Source: Vreelandella lutescens (GTDB lineage: Bacteria; Pseudomonadota; Gammaproteobacteria; Pseudomonadales; Halomonadaceae). From it: a DNA stretch of 64,000 nucleotides. Below are positions 12,534 to 19,256 of the stretch, one piece after another. Both the position numbers and the translations under genes were made by a program. Location: NCBI RefSeq assembly GCF_014640815.1, contig NZ_BMHM01000001.1, positions 496,001-560,000 on the forward strand, read 5' to 3'. How positions within the stretch are numbered: the first letter of the stretch is position 1; every line of letters starts with the position of its first letter. The notes under the pieces were generated by a model that was not told where the DNA came from, ran no database searches, and saw nothing but the letters and a program-made list of their open reading frames with translations.

Positions 12534-12577
12534 ATGAAACCTCAGTCATTGTGATATCACGTTCATTGAGGTTTCAT
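12534..12577. repeat. Nested palindrome 3 overlapping the array promoter
   Basis: Outer perfect arms ATGAAACCTCA (12534-12544) and TGAGGTTTCAT (12567-12577) enclose a central perfect palindrome GTGATATCAC (12551-12560). The right arm covers the proposed -35 of the array promoter, so this could be an operator. The rest of 12241-12596 holds no gene I can support. Confidence 0.65.
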
Positions 12578-12592
12578 GGCAGGGCGTATAAT
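12566..12592 (+). promoter_or_regulatory. Candidate promoter reading into the cassette array
   Basis: A perfect TATAAT (12587-12592) with a weak TTGAGG (12566-12571) upstream at a short 15-base spacing. It lies directly before the first cassette core site and the first cassette gene, the position a Pc-type cassette promoter would hold. The spacing is not optimal. Confidence 0.4.
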
Positions 12593-12621
12593 CACTGTTA
12601 GATTTTTAAGAGGAAACAGCA

Positions 12622-13056
12622 TTGCCTAGCTGGCTAAACTACACATCAGCTATTAGTTCAATTGTCGGACTGGTAGTATCTTTATTTGTTCTATATGAAG
12701 CAAAGCAGATAAGGCAGTCTTTCATGCGCCGTGCTCGTCTTCCTGAAATAGCTACAGATATGGGAAAAGTAAGTTCAAGCCTCCTCAAGAGTTTAAAAGA
12801 CTGGCCCAAAGAACAACGGTTAGGGATTGCCCAAATTCATATCGCAGTTGGTTTGCTTAGAAATGCAGCCAAAAAAGTCCCTGATTCAGACCAGAAGAGA
12901 ATTAATCAAGCAATTGCTAAGTTGTGTAAGCGTAAGTTCTTTCGTATGGAGCCGGTAAACGACGCGACAGTAGATGAGGCTTGGGCTTTCTACTACGAAC
13001 TGTCATCTGTTAATACGTTTCTTGAACAATTAGTTAAAGATGCAAAGTGGGACTGA
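12622..13056 (+). CDS. Cassette 1 gene A, small membrane-anchored protein
   Basis: 144 residues, not recognised. One N-terminal membrane segment (about residues 8-25, SAISSIVGLVVSLFVLYEA) followed by a basic, helical cytoplasmic domain. The start is a TTG with AGGAA 7 bases upstream; no better in-frame ATG lies before the membrane segment. It is preceded by the first cassette core site and shares its cassette with the next gene, whose ATG begins two bases after this stop. The pairing suggests the two products act together, but I cannot name a function. Confidence 0.7.
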   Translation: MPSWLNYTSAISSIVGLVVSLFVLYEAKQIRQSFMRRARLPEIATDMGKVSSSLLKSLKDWPKEQRLGIAQIHIAVGLLRNAAKKVPDSDQKRINQAIAKLCKRKFFRMEPVNDATVDEAWAFYYELSSVNTFLEQLVKDAKWD

Positions 13057-13057
13057 C

Positions 13058-13429
13058 ATGACTATCGACAGCAAGGCAACACAACTTATTCAAAAGCTTA
13101 CCAGGGCGACTGTTGACAAAACCGTTAGCTGGGTTAAAGCCAATCCACCGCTTTATTTCACGCACGGTACAGAAAATATAGTCCCTCTATACTTGCAATG
13201 TGAATACAAGAAAAAGCCAATAGGTGTTTTTGAAAAAAGGTACAAATACTTTCATGATGAGCTTGAATATTCATGGAGTACATCAGTTGGTCTTTGCATT
13301 CTTGATCATTCGGGGAATTTGATTTGGGAATATGATGAGGGTAGTACCATGTTGTTTAATTTATTTGAATTGGCACGTGAACAGTCGTCAGGCATAGACG
13401 ACATCTTAGATGACCTGCTAAATGACTAA
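13058..13429 (+). CDS. Cassette 1 gene B, hypothetical protein
   Basis: 123 residues from the ATG at 13058; an in-frame ATG at 13040 inside gene A would add six residues. Not recognised. It looks soluble, with aromatic beta-rich sequence in the middle (YFHDELEYSWSTSVGLCILD) and a very acidic C-terminus (DDILDDLLND). It is tightly coupled to gene A and followed immediately by attC 1. Two-gene cassettes often encode linked pairs such as toxin-antitoxin or effector-immunity; that is only a suggestion here. Confidence 0.65.
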   Translation: MTIDSKATQLIQKLTRATVDKTVSWVKANPPLYFTHGTENIVPLYLQCEYKKKPIGVFEKRYKYFHDELEYSWSTSVGLCILDHSGNLIWEYDEGSTMLFNLFELAREQSSGIDDILDDLLND

Positions 13430-13507
13430 ATCTAACAAGGTAAGGCAGCGCGACGTAAAAACCTCCGCTTCGCTCCAGTTTTTCCGCGCCTGCTTACGGC
13501 GTTATAT
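13430..13507 (+). repeat. attC site 1
   Basis: 78 bases from ATCTAAC (fits RYYYAAC) to GTTATAT. Internal arms GTAAGGCAGCGCG and CGCGCCTGCTTAC pair with a single extra base, around AAAAAC/GTTTTT and a GCTTCGC tip. This is the fold of an integron recombination site. Confidence 0.85.
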
Positions 13508-13521
13508 CTTTATGAGGCTAT

Positions 13522-14304
13522 ATGCGTACTCTTGATGAAGAAGAAAAAAACCTAATAAAAAGGATTGTCGAAGGGCAAGGCTATTCTAGAAATATCGTAA
13601 ATATTCTCGATGGGCATTGTTTTCTAGAAAAGGCAATTGTCAAAATTGACGGCGCAAGAAAAAGTGGAGAGGTTCTTTATGAGAGTCATTGTAAAACTCC
13701 GTCATCTCCGTCTCAAGAAGAGCTTGATGCTCTTGCCGGACAGCAGAATGATTTACTATTGCTTTTGATAAAGTACCTAATGCTTCTCAGATACCTAGAG
13801 GATGAACATCTGGTAACCCTTTTTGATCCAGCCCTGAGTTCTAACAAAATCGTGTCCTTTGGTGATGGCCTATCCAATGTGCAGCACATCTCAATGCCAA
13901 TCTACGACTCCAATCTAGTTGAGTTGCTTCTTAGGTATACGCGAAAGGAGATAATCCCTTCCCCTGCCTTGAGAGACTTTGTATCTAATAATTTTAGAAC
14001 GTTAGATGAAAGACGGTTCAGCAAGCAGCATGCTGCAACATGGACCGCTATTGTGTTGAGCGCACTCATCGGTATATATGGCATTTATGATGGAAAAGCC
14101 ACTTCATCTGCTCATATTGCTGAGATCCAACAGTTGCGTGCAAACCAGACGGCTCAGGCTGAAAAGATTGTAGACGATATGAAGCATCTGATAGAAGCTA
14201 TCGATGAAATCGATTTATCGGAGGCACTGAACGACGGCACCAACCGCATCGTCAGGGAGTTATCAGCACTGCAAAGTTCTATTGAGAGTCTGCAAGAGGA
14301 GTAG
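13522..14304 (+). CDS. Cassette 2 gene, single-pass membrane protein
   Basis: 260 residues, not recognised. Residues 1-165 look soluble and mixed in structure. A single hydrophobic segment follows (about 172-188, ATWTAIVLSALIGIYGIYDG), then a helical, probably coiled-coil tail rich in Glu, Gln and Leu. The ATG lies 15 bases after the attC 1 core. Gene and attC share the usual one-gene cassette layout. Such a soluble-TM-coil layout occurs in some phage-defence effectors, but no motif supports that here. Confidence 0.72.
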   Translation: MRTLDEEEKNLIKRIVEGQGYSRNIVNILDGHCFLEKAIVKIDGARKSGEVLYESHCKTPSSPSQEELDALAGQQNDLLLLLIKYLMLLRYLEDEHLVTLFDPALSSNKIVSFGDGLSNVQHISMPIYDSNLVELLLRYTRKEIIPSPALRDFVSNNFRTLDERRFSKQHAATWTAIVLSALIGIYGIYDGKATSSAHIAEIQQLRANQTAQAEKIVDDMKHLIEAIDEIDLSEALNDGTNRIVRELSALQSSIESLQEE

Positions 14305-14308
14305 CAGG

Positions 14309-14386
14309 ATATAACCAAGTCATTGATTACGCGCCTCCAGCGCCGGACGTGGCTTGCAGCCCCGCCAGTTATGAACGGCGTTGAGG
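14309..14386 (+). repeat. attC site 2 (degenerate)
   Basis: 78 bases from ATATAAC to GTTGAGG, lying between the stop of cassette 2 and the start of cassette 3. The length equals attC 1. The internal pairing is imperfect and the cores are off consensus, so this site is less certain. Confidence 0.55.
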
Positions 14387-14397
14387 CATCAAACCTA

Positions 14398-14568
14398 ATG
14401 GATACCGACATGAATGCCACCATGAACTGCGCGGACTGCGGTGCGAAGCTTCCCGATGAATGGGTAGGCTTTGCTGAGCGCGGTCCGTGCCCCGTATGTG
14501 GCTCGCGCTTGAAACGATTAACCTCAGTATCGTGGAAGAAGCGGGGCTGGAGCTTCATGACTGCATAA
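14398..14568 (+). CDS. Cassette 3 gene A, small zinc-ribbon protein
   Basis: 56 residues from the ATG at 14398, 12 bases after the attC 2 core. It contains two CxxC knuckles, CADCG and CPVCG, separated by about 17 residues, as in a rubredoxin-like zinc ribbon; both knuckles are followed by basic residues (GAK; GSRLKRL). Upstream in-frame sequence from 14323 belongs to attC 2 and should not be translated. Function unknown; a nucleic-acid-binding role would be a guess. Confidence 0.6.
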   Translation: MDTDMNATMNCADCGAKLPDEWVGFAERGPCPVCGSRLKRLTSVSWKKRGWSFMTA

Positions 14569-14576
14569 CTGGAAAG

Positions 14577-14819
14577 ATGAAGGACAAAAACTTCAATTCA
14601 AAGAAGAACCCGAGGTATGAGTTCTTTGAAGGGGATGACCTTCGGAAATCTGACGGCAAGTGGATGCAGAAAAGCCGGGTCATTGACAAGAGCAAAGATA
14701 AATACGTGGAAAAAGTCATTGATCCCGAAACGGGGGAAGTTGTTCACTTGTGCAAAGAGCCCTTATCGAAGCATTTTGGGCATGGATCAGCAAAGTTCAA
14801 GACTGACGAAAATGCCTAA
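14577..14819 (+). CDS. Cassette 3 gene B, small basic protein
   Basis: 80 residues from the ATG at 14577, eight bases after the zinc-ribbon gene. Lys/Asp/Glu-rich. It ends with the segment DPETGEVVHLCKEPLSKHFG then HGSAKFK. I have a general impression that this C-terminal pattern recurs in cassette and phage-island proteins, but cannot name a function. Its stop codon lies inside the start of attC 3, as is usual for cassette genes. Confidence 0.6.
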   Translation: MKDKNFNSKKNPRYEFFEGDDLRKSDGKWMQKSRVIDKSKDKYVEKVIDPETGEVVHLCKEPLSKHFGHGSAKFKTDENA

Positions 14820-14897
14820 TAAGCCCATAACCCGCAGCCAAAAGCTACGCTCCTTTGTCGCTCCGCTTTCGGCTGCGGGTTATGGGCAGCGTTATAT
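14814..14897 (+). repeat. attC site 3
   Basis: 84 bases from GCCTAAT to GTTATAT. It has very strong internal arms, GCCCATAACCCGCAGCC and GGCTGCGGGTTATGGGC, with a further AAAGC/GCTTT pairing that leaves an extrahelical base. Confidence 0.85.
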
Positions 14898-14929
14898 TTT
14901 CACTTACGTAAACTGTCGAGTGTAATTAA

Positions 14930-16075
14930 ATGGAATTAATACTTTCAAAAAATAAATACACTATCTATTACGATGAATCAAACAATATGAGAAAGTTACT
15001 TCTTGCGGGTGATGAGTATAATATTGACAATGATCCAAACCAAGATGCATCTCCTATTTTTGTACTAGCTGGAATAGCGTTTGCTAATTTCAGTAAGCAA
15101 ATAGATTTTGACCTCCTGAAAAAAAAGATGCATCTACAGAATGAGTGTACAGAGCTTAAATTCTCGCAGATGGTTAAAATTAGAGCCAAATACACGCCAA
15201 TAGAAGCTTTTAGGTATGCACTAGGGAGTAAGCGCTTTAAAGCTCTTTTTGAATGTCTGAGCTCAAGTAAAGTATTTATTCATTATGAAATGATAAATAC
15301 AGTCTATTGGTCATTTCTAGATATCATCGAAGATATTGTCTTGTGCACCAATGCTCAAGAAGACTGGATGAACCAAATCTTTTATAAAGATTGTTTATAT
15401 AGGTTGATAAAGCTGGATAAAGAGAACTTTCTGTCACTAATGACAGGCTTCAACTATCCGAATATAACAAAAGAGCATTCTCTAAAGTTCTTAGAAAGAC
15501 TAAATGATCTGATAATGAAGAATGTGGCTGTAAAGTTCAGCGAGGGTAGCAAAGACCAAGATTCTGAGATGTTAGTAAAACTAGGTTTTCTAGTTTATAA
15601 ATGCATTAAGCTATTTAGTGAAAATATTAATTTTGAGTTAGTGTTTGATCACGACAAAGATATTCTTATAGAGGATTTCTCATTTTTTTATATTAATAGA
15701 CTAAAGACATTCCCCAATTCAAAGCACATCCTAGATAAAGAATGTAAAATAGAAGAAAAAATAAATAACATTAGAATGCATGATCCTGAGTTAGATGCTG
15801 TGAATTTTTCTTTTGTCGAGTCTAAAGAGGCACAGAACTACCTTGTCCAAATTTCAGATGTAACAGCTGGCTTTATTAGGCTATATTTCAATTTTCTTGA
15901 GTATTCATCTATTGAAGATGTTAGTCTATTTATGGATTCGCTAAACCCAATACAAAAACAAACGATGTCATTATTTAAAGAGTTGCTTGATAAGTCTGCT
16001 GAGGAATGTCATATACTGCTCCATAGAGTTGTGGTGCCTATGGATGAGCATAAGGCTTCGATATTACTTAGTTAA
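14930..16075 (+). CDS. Cassette 4 gene, DUF3800-like protein
   Basis: 381 residues in the most AT-rich stretch of the window. The N-terminal YYDESNN (D15, E16) and the C-terminal ESKEAQNYLVQISDVTAG (E297 to G313, with Q307xxD310) match the two conserved ends of the DUF3800 family. That family is thought to adopt an RNase H-like fold and is often found on mobile elements and in defence loci. The middle is a long, variable insertion. Putative nuclease by family inference only. The strong base bias points to transfer from a low-GC donor. Confidence 0.72.
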   Translation: MELILSKNKYTIYYDESNNMRKLLLAGDEYNIDNDPNQDASPIFVLAGIAFANFSKQIDFDLLKKKMHLQNECTELKFSQMVKIRAKYTPIEAFRYALGSKRFKALFECLSSSKVFIHYEMINTVYWSFLDIIEDIVLCTNAQEDWMNQIFYKDCLYRLIKLDKENFLSLMTGFNYPNITKEHSLKFLERLNDLIMKNVAVKFSEGSKDQDSEMLVKLGFLVYKCIKLFSENINFELVFDHDKDILIEDFSFFYINRLKTFPNSKHILDKECKIEEKINNIRMHDPELDAVNFSFVESKEAQNYLVQISDVTAGFIRLYFNFLEYSSIEDVSLFMDSLNPIQKQTMSLFKELLDKSAEECHILLHRVVVPMDEHKASILLS

Positions 16076-16079
16076 AAAA

Positions 16080-16178
16080 ATATAACAAGTTGCTTAAACT
16101 GACGGAAAGCAGTTGGCTTTCGCTCGTTCCTCGCAAATTATAGCCAACTATTTTGCGCCGCTTAGCAAGGCGTTAACT
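16080..16178 (+). repeat. attC site 4
   Basis: 99 bases from ATATAAC to GTTAACT. Internal AGTTGGCT and AGCCAACT pair exactly, and TTGCTTAA pairs loosely with CTTAGCAA. It begins five bases after the DUF3800 stop. Confidence 0.8.
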
Positions 16179-16195
16179 GTACCAAGGAGGTATCC

Positions 16196-16591
16196 GTGAA
16201 AGGGAGTTGTTTGTGTGGAACCATTGAGCATGAGATTGCCTCACTGGACATGCCGATTATTTTTTGTCACTGCAAAAATTGCCGCAAGGCACATGCTGCT
16301 CCTTTCGTACCCACAGCGGGTGTTCTGAGTGAAAATTTCCGTTGGATTCGTGGTGAAGAAAAACTTTCTAGCTTTGAATCTAGTCAAGGAAAGTTGAGAT
16401 ATTTCTGTTCAGTATGCGGAACGCATTTGGTAGCTGAAAGACCTAGCCAGCCTCATGTAATATTGCTTGTGGCTACATTGAACGAAGATCCAGGAGTTAA
16501 ACCAGAAGCGCATATTTGGTCATCACATGACGTTTTCTGGTTGGAGTACGAGGATGTTCCACTCTATCAAGAGTGGCAGCCATATAGATGA
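16196..16591 (+). CDS. Cassette 5 gene, GFA-family (CENP-V/GFA) protein
   Basis: 131 residues. Zinc-binding cysteines occur as CLCG near the start, CHCKNC (about residues 24-29) and CSVCG (about 73-77), which is the GFA fold named after glutathione-dependent formaldehyde-activating enzyme. Most members have no proven activity. The GTG start at 16196 is well supported by AAGGAGG, and the coding region begins 18 bases after the attC 4 core. It is distinct from the second GFA gene at 20891. Confidence 0.88.
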   Translation: MKGSCLCGTIEHEIASLDMPIIFCHCKNCRKAHAAPFVPTAGVLSENFRWIRGEEKLSSFESSQGKLRYFCSVCGTHLVAERPSQPHVILLVATLNEDPGVKPEAHIWSSHDVFWLEYEDVPLYQEWQPYR

Positions 16592-16598
16592 CAAGTAC

Positions 16599-16676
16599 AG
16601 TTTACAAGTCGCAGCAGTTGGTGCCTGCTGCACCGTACATTCACTTCGCTCGTGCCGCTGTGCTCGGGCGTTAGGC
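16599..16676 (+). repeat. attC site 5
   Basis: 78 bases ending in the consensus core GTTAGGC with the common GGGCGTTAGGC context; the left core AGTTTAC followed by AAGTCGC is off consensus at two positions. Confidence 0.8.
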
Positions 16677-16697
16677 GTAATTTGAGATCGAGGTAAC

Positions 16698-17171
16698 ATG
16701 TTAATTATTGAGAAATATAATAAAAGTCGTGATGCTGAAGTTGAAAGATTACGAGTAAAACCCGAACAAGCTCAGTTTACAGTCGATAGGCTTGGTGAAT
16801 TCATCTTATCTTTAAAAGAAGATGAACATCCTCATTTGATCATAGAAAGTGATCAGGTAGTTGGCTTTTTTGTCTTAGATTTTTCTTATTCTGATACTTA
16901 CAGCTTTAGTGATCCAAAGGCGCTAGGTGTTCGAGCTTTTCTGATTGATCAGAATCATCAAGGTTTAGGTGTTGCGAGTAAAGCATTGAGTTTGTTGCCA
17001 GACTATGTTGCTTCCAATTATCCAGATTTTGATCGGTTACAGTTGACAGTAAATTGTCGCAATAAAGCTGCGTACAATTGTTATCTTAAATGTGGTTTTG
17101 AAGACACAGGAAATTTGTATTTAGGTGGTCCAGTTGGTCCTCAACATATAATGCAGAGAATCGCCGGCTAA
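16698..17171 (+). CDS. Cassette 6 gene, GNAT acetyltransferase
   Basis: 157 residues with the GNAT fold. The acetyl-CoA loop reads QNHQGLGVASKAL (Q/RxxGxG/A), and the later strand-helix NCRNKAAYNCYLKCGFEDTG is the usual motif B. The segment ends next to the half attC site 6. Substrate unknown. GNATs are common cassette cargo and can act on antibiotics, toxins or proteins. Confidence 0.88.
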   Translation: MLIIEKYNKSRDAEVERLRVKPEQAQFTVDRLGEFILSLKEDEHPHLIIESDQVVGFFVLDFSYSDTYSFSDPKALGVRAFLIDQNHQGLGVASKALSLLPDYVASNYPDFDRLQLTVNCRNKAAYNCYLKCGFEDTGNLYLGGPVGPQHIMQRIAG

Positions 17172-17190
17172 CAAAGCGTTAAAAAAGGCG
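17166..17190 (+). repeat. attC site 6, left half only
   Basis: GGCTAAC (17166-17172) is followed by AAAGCGTTAA, like the R''-L'' half of a typical attC. The matching right half is not present; instead the sequence runs into a transposase stub. Confidence 0.55.
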
Positions 17191-17237
17191 CAGCCAGGCT
17201 TTGGCAGGACTGGGAAAACAGACGGGGAGTAGTCAGT

Positions 17238-17342
17238 ATGCCGCGTTTCAAGGTTTACAACTACGATCAGAACGCCATGGTGGTGATCAACGTCCAGGAT
17301 CAGCTTCAGTCTGGCTCCGCTTCTCCCTGGAGCACTAGCTGA
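17238..17342 (+). pseudogene. N-terminal stub of an IS1182/IS4-type transposase
   Basis: Translates as MPRFKVYNYDQNAMVVIN followed by VQDQLQSG, which I recognise as the start of transposases in the IS1182/IS4-like group. The frame then breaks and stops after 34 residues. Only a few percent of the gene remains and no catalytic DDE region is nearby. The family assignment is from memory of the N-terminal motif. Confidence 0.6.
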
Positions 17343-17488
17343 AATTTCAGAGGGCAAGGTTCCACTTGGTGCTGCTGTAGCAGTTAGTGTTTACCTCCTT
17401 GCGTTGTTTCAAATCAGCCGTACTTACAAGTCATATATAGGCGAGATCCATGTTGCGACGAATCGTCGGTTTGGCGTTGCCTCGTAAC
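17311..17488 (+). pseudogene. C-terminal fragment of a cassette-encoded membrane protein
   Basis: In another frame from the transposase stub, an open stretch reads through VPLGAAVAVSVYLLALFQIS, a membrane helix, then about 27 polar residues and a TAA at 17486-17488, six bases before attC 7. There is no start codon or ribosome site, so this looks like the 3' end of a cassette gene whose 5' part was lost to the insertion and deletion that left the transposase stub. Confidence 0.55.
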
Positions 17489-17493
17489 TCCTC

Positions 17494-17571
17494 AATTAAC
17501 AAGGCGTAGCAGCTCGCGGCTTTTGGCCGCTGGACGCTCCTGAAATCGCGCAGATGTGCTCAGCGTTAAAT
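17494..17571 (+). repeat. attC site 7
   Basis: 78 bases from AATTAAC to GTTAAAT (fits GTTRRRY), with AGCA/TGCT and GCG/CGC pairings inside. Its last base is also the last base of the yoeB stop codon, read on the other strand. Confidence 0.75.
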
Positions 17572-17825
17572 CAGTAGTGATACCGCAGTTGGGCAACAAG
17601 CAAAGCGTCGTCCGTGACCTTGTAAACTATTCGGTGCTCTTCGTTGATTCGCCGAGACCAGTAACCCGCGAGGCTGTGTTTAAGGGGTTCTGGCTTGCCG
17701 ACTCCTTCAAATGGCTCTCGCTTGATTTCTTTGATTAGCTTGTTGATTCGGTTGAGAATCTTTTTGTCAGTTTTCTGCCAGTACAAATAGTCTTCCCAGG
17801 CGTTCTCGGAAAAGATGAGCTTCAT
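17571..17825 (-). CDS. yoeB: YoeB-family mRNA interferase toxin
   Basis: 84 residues, the normal YoeB length. It begins MKLIFSENAWEDYLYWQKTD and carries the conserved KPEPLKHSLAGYWSRRI segment, the HRIVYKV strand and the C-terminal LRYHY, whose histidine and tyrosine are part of the catalytic end. It cleaves mRNA at the ribosomal A site. It overlaps yefM by four bases and runs against the direction of the other cassettes. Confidence 0.95.
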   Translation of the reverse strand: MKLIFSENAWEDYLYWQKTDKKILNRINKLIKEIKREPFEGVGKPEPLKHSLAGYWSRRINEEHRIVYKVTDDALLVAQLRYHY

Positions 17826-18073
17826 TCAAGAAGCTCCTTTTCCTGACCGCCCCCTTGCTCCAACTCGGCAACGGATTCCAGTAAACGGCGGGCGTTTTTG
17901 GGCGCGCGCAGGAGGTAGGCTGTCTCTTGCAGTGCTTCATAGTCTTCGAGAGAGATCATGACCACGGATTGCGCCTTATTGCGGGTGATGATCATAGGAG
18001 AGTGGTCTTCACAGACCTGCTCCATGGTTTTTGCTAGGTTGGTTCTAGCGGCGGTGTAGCTGATGGCATCCAT
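17822..18073 (-). CDS. yefM: YefM-family antitoxin
   Basis: 83 residues. The N-terminal Phd/YefM DNA-binding fold is seen in YTAARTNLAKTMEQVCEDHSP and VVMISLEDYEALQETAYLL, and the acidic C-terminal tail should wrap the toxin. It neutralises YoeB and represses the operon. AGGAG lies 8 bases before the ATG. It lies upstream of and overlaps yoeB, the usual antitoxin-first order. Confidence 0.95.
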   Translation of the reverse strand: MDAISYTAARTNLAKTMEQVCEDHSPMIITRNKAQSVVMISLEDYEALQETAYLLRAPKNARRLLESVAELEQGGGQEKELLE

Positions 18074-18083
18074 AAAGGGTACT

Positions 18084-18137
18084 CCTGTACGCGATATTGT
18101 TAATGTACAGAATAGCGTACAGGATTGGGTTTGCCAA
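18084..18137 (-). promoter_or_regulatory. yefM-yoeB promoter and operator
   Basis: On the minus strand TTGGCA (18132-18137), a 17-base spacer and TATTCT (18109-18114) form a good promoter. Perfect 9-base arms CCTGTACGC and GCGTACAGG (18084-18092, 18115-18123) flank a central TGTACA (18104-18109), the core known for YefM operators. The operator covers the spacer, the -10 and the edge of the ribosome site, fitting autorepression. Confidence 0.8.
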
Positions 18138-18236
18138 TTGGCTTAGCCGCGTTCGGCTTTCTCCGCTTTAAAACAGCGGTTGAGCCGGTGATGCCCACGA
18201 ATCGTATCCCACGCTAAGCCGTTGATAGGCGATTGC

Positions 18237-19058
18237 TCACACCATCATCAAGCCCTGCTTGCGTGTTGGTGGCGGATAGGCGGCATCCAGCTGTGCCAAG
18301 TCCTCATCATCGAGCCTGACCTTATCTGCATCAGCGTTCTGTTTGAGGTGGTCCAGGCTCACGGCTTTCGGAATCGCGATCACGCCGGGGTGGCGCAGTG
18401 CCCAGGCAAGCGCGATTTGCGCGGGAGTGGCGCTGTGTTTGTCAGCGATGCGTTGCAGGGTCGCGTCACGAAGTAGTGCGCCGCCTTGCCCGATGGGGCA
18501 GTAGGCCATAAGCGGCATGTTTTGCTGGGCTTGCCAGGGCAACAGGTCGTACTCTATGCCCCGGGCTTCGGGGTTGTAGAGCACCTGATTGGTGGCGCAC
18601 GCGAGCGCGTTTAGCTCTTCTAGGTCGTCAACGTCGAAGTTCGACACGCCCCAGCGCAGGATCTTGCCTTGCTCGCGTAGCCGCTCAAATGCTTCTATGG
18701 TTTCGCTCAGCGGGTACTGGCCGCGCCAGTGCAGCAGGTAGAGATCAATCGTATCGGTGCCCAATCGGCGTAGGCTGCGCTCGCAGGCGGCTTGAACACC
18801 CTGGGTGCTGGCGTTGTGCGGGTAAACCTTGCTGACGAGATACACCTCATCGCGCCGCCCGCGAATGGCTTCGCCTACGATTTCTTCAGCGCCGCCCTCT
18901 GCATACATCTCGGCGGTATCAACCAGCGTCATGCCCAGGTCTAGGCCTTCACGTAGCGCCCTGATTTCAGCCTGCCGCTGCCCGGCATCCTCACCCATGT
19001 GCCAGGTGCCCTGGCCAATACGGGGTACGCTGACGCCGCCTAGCTCAATCGTCTGCAT
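18237..19058 (-). CDS. Aldo/keto reductase
   Basis: 273-residue NADPH-dependent TIM-barrel oxidoreductase. The tetrad is present: D in LVDTAEMYAEG, Y in the same segment, K in VYLVSKVYP, and H in DLYLLHWRG. The cofactor end reads IAIPKAVSLDHLKQN. It resembles the YeaE/YdbC-like group of small AKRs acting on aldehydes such as methylglyoxal, but the substrate is not certain. It marks the chromosomal right flank of the cassette array. Confidence 0.92.
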   Translation of the reverse strand: MQTIELGGVSVPRIGQGTWHMGEDAGQRQAEIRALREGLDLGMTLVDTAEMYAEGGAEEIVGEAIRGRRDEVYLVSKVYPHNASTQGVQAACERSLRRLGTDTIDLYLLHWRGQYPLSETIEAFERLREQGKILRWGVSNFDVDDLEELNALACATNQVLYNPEARGIEYDLLPWQAQQNMPLMAYCPIGQGGALLRDATLQRIADKHSATPAQIALAWALRHPGVIAIPKAVSLDHLKQNADADKVRLDDEDLAQLDAAYPPPTRKQGLMMV

Positions 19059-19256
19059 ATCTCACTCTCCTAGTGTCATTCCCTGCTGTGATGTGGTTCT
19101 GACTGCCCAAGGCCATCGCCGTTCATGCTCCCATCGTAGACGATCCGCTTTGAAGGTGGTGAACGAGAGAAGATCAATGAGCACAATTCTGAGATCATGT
19201 CAGAAGCTATCCATGCCGACCCTAGTGGCAGCTTTCAATGAACCAGAGGAACCCAA

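Larger units (their letters stand above)
12597..18230 (+). mobile_element. Integron gene-cassette array without integrase (CALIN)
   Basis: A run of short, mostly AT-rich plus-strand genes separated by attC-like imperfect palindromes that begin near RYYYAAC and end at GTTRRRY-like cores. The first core, GTTAGAT, is at 12597-12603; whole attC sites end at 13507, 14386, 14897, 16178, 16676 and 17571, and a half site lies at 17166. No tyrosine-recombinase gene is in the window, and core genes (tenA-thiC; aldo/keto reductase) flank the array on both sides. The right edge beyond the toxin-antitoxin cassette is not sharply defined. Confidence 0.8.

Noticed and set aside
12241..12596. Integrase remnant in the array leader
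   Set aside because: No frame shows tyrosine-recombinase motifs; only palindromes and a promoter-like sequence are visible.
17121..17357. Minus-strand frame of 78 codons across the transposase stub
   Set aside because: It crosses the half attC and the stub, has no ribosome site and no recognisable domain.
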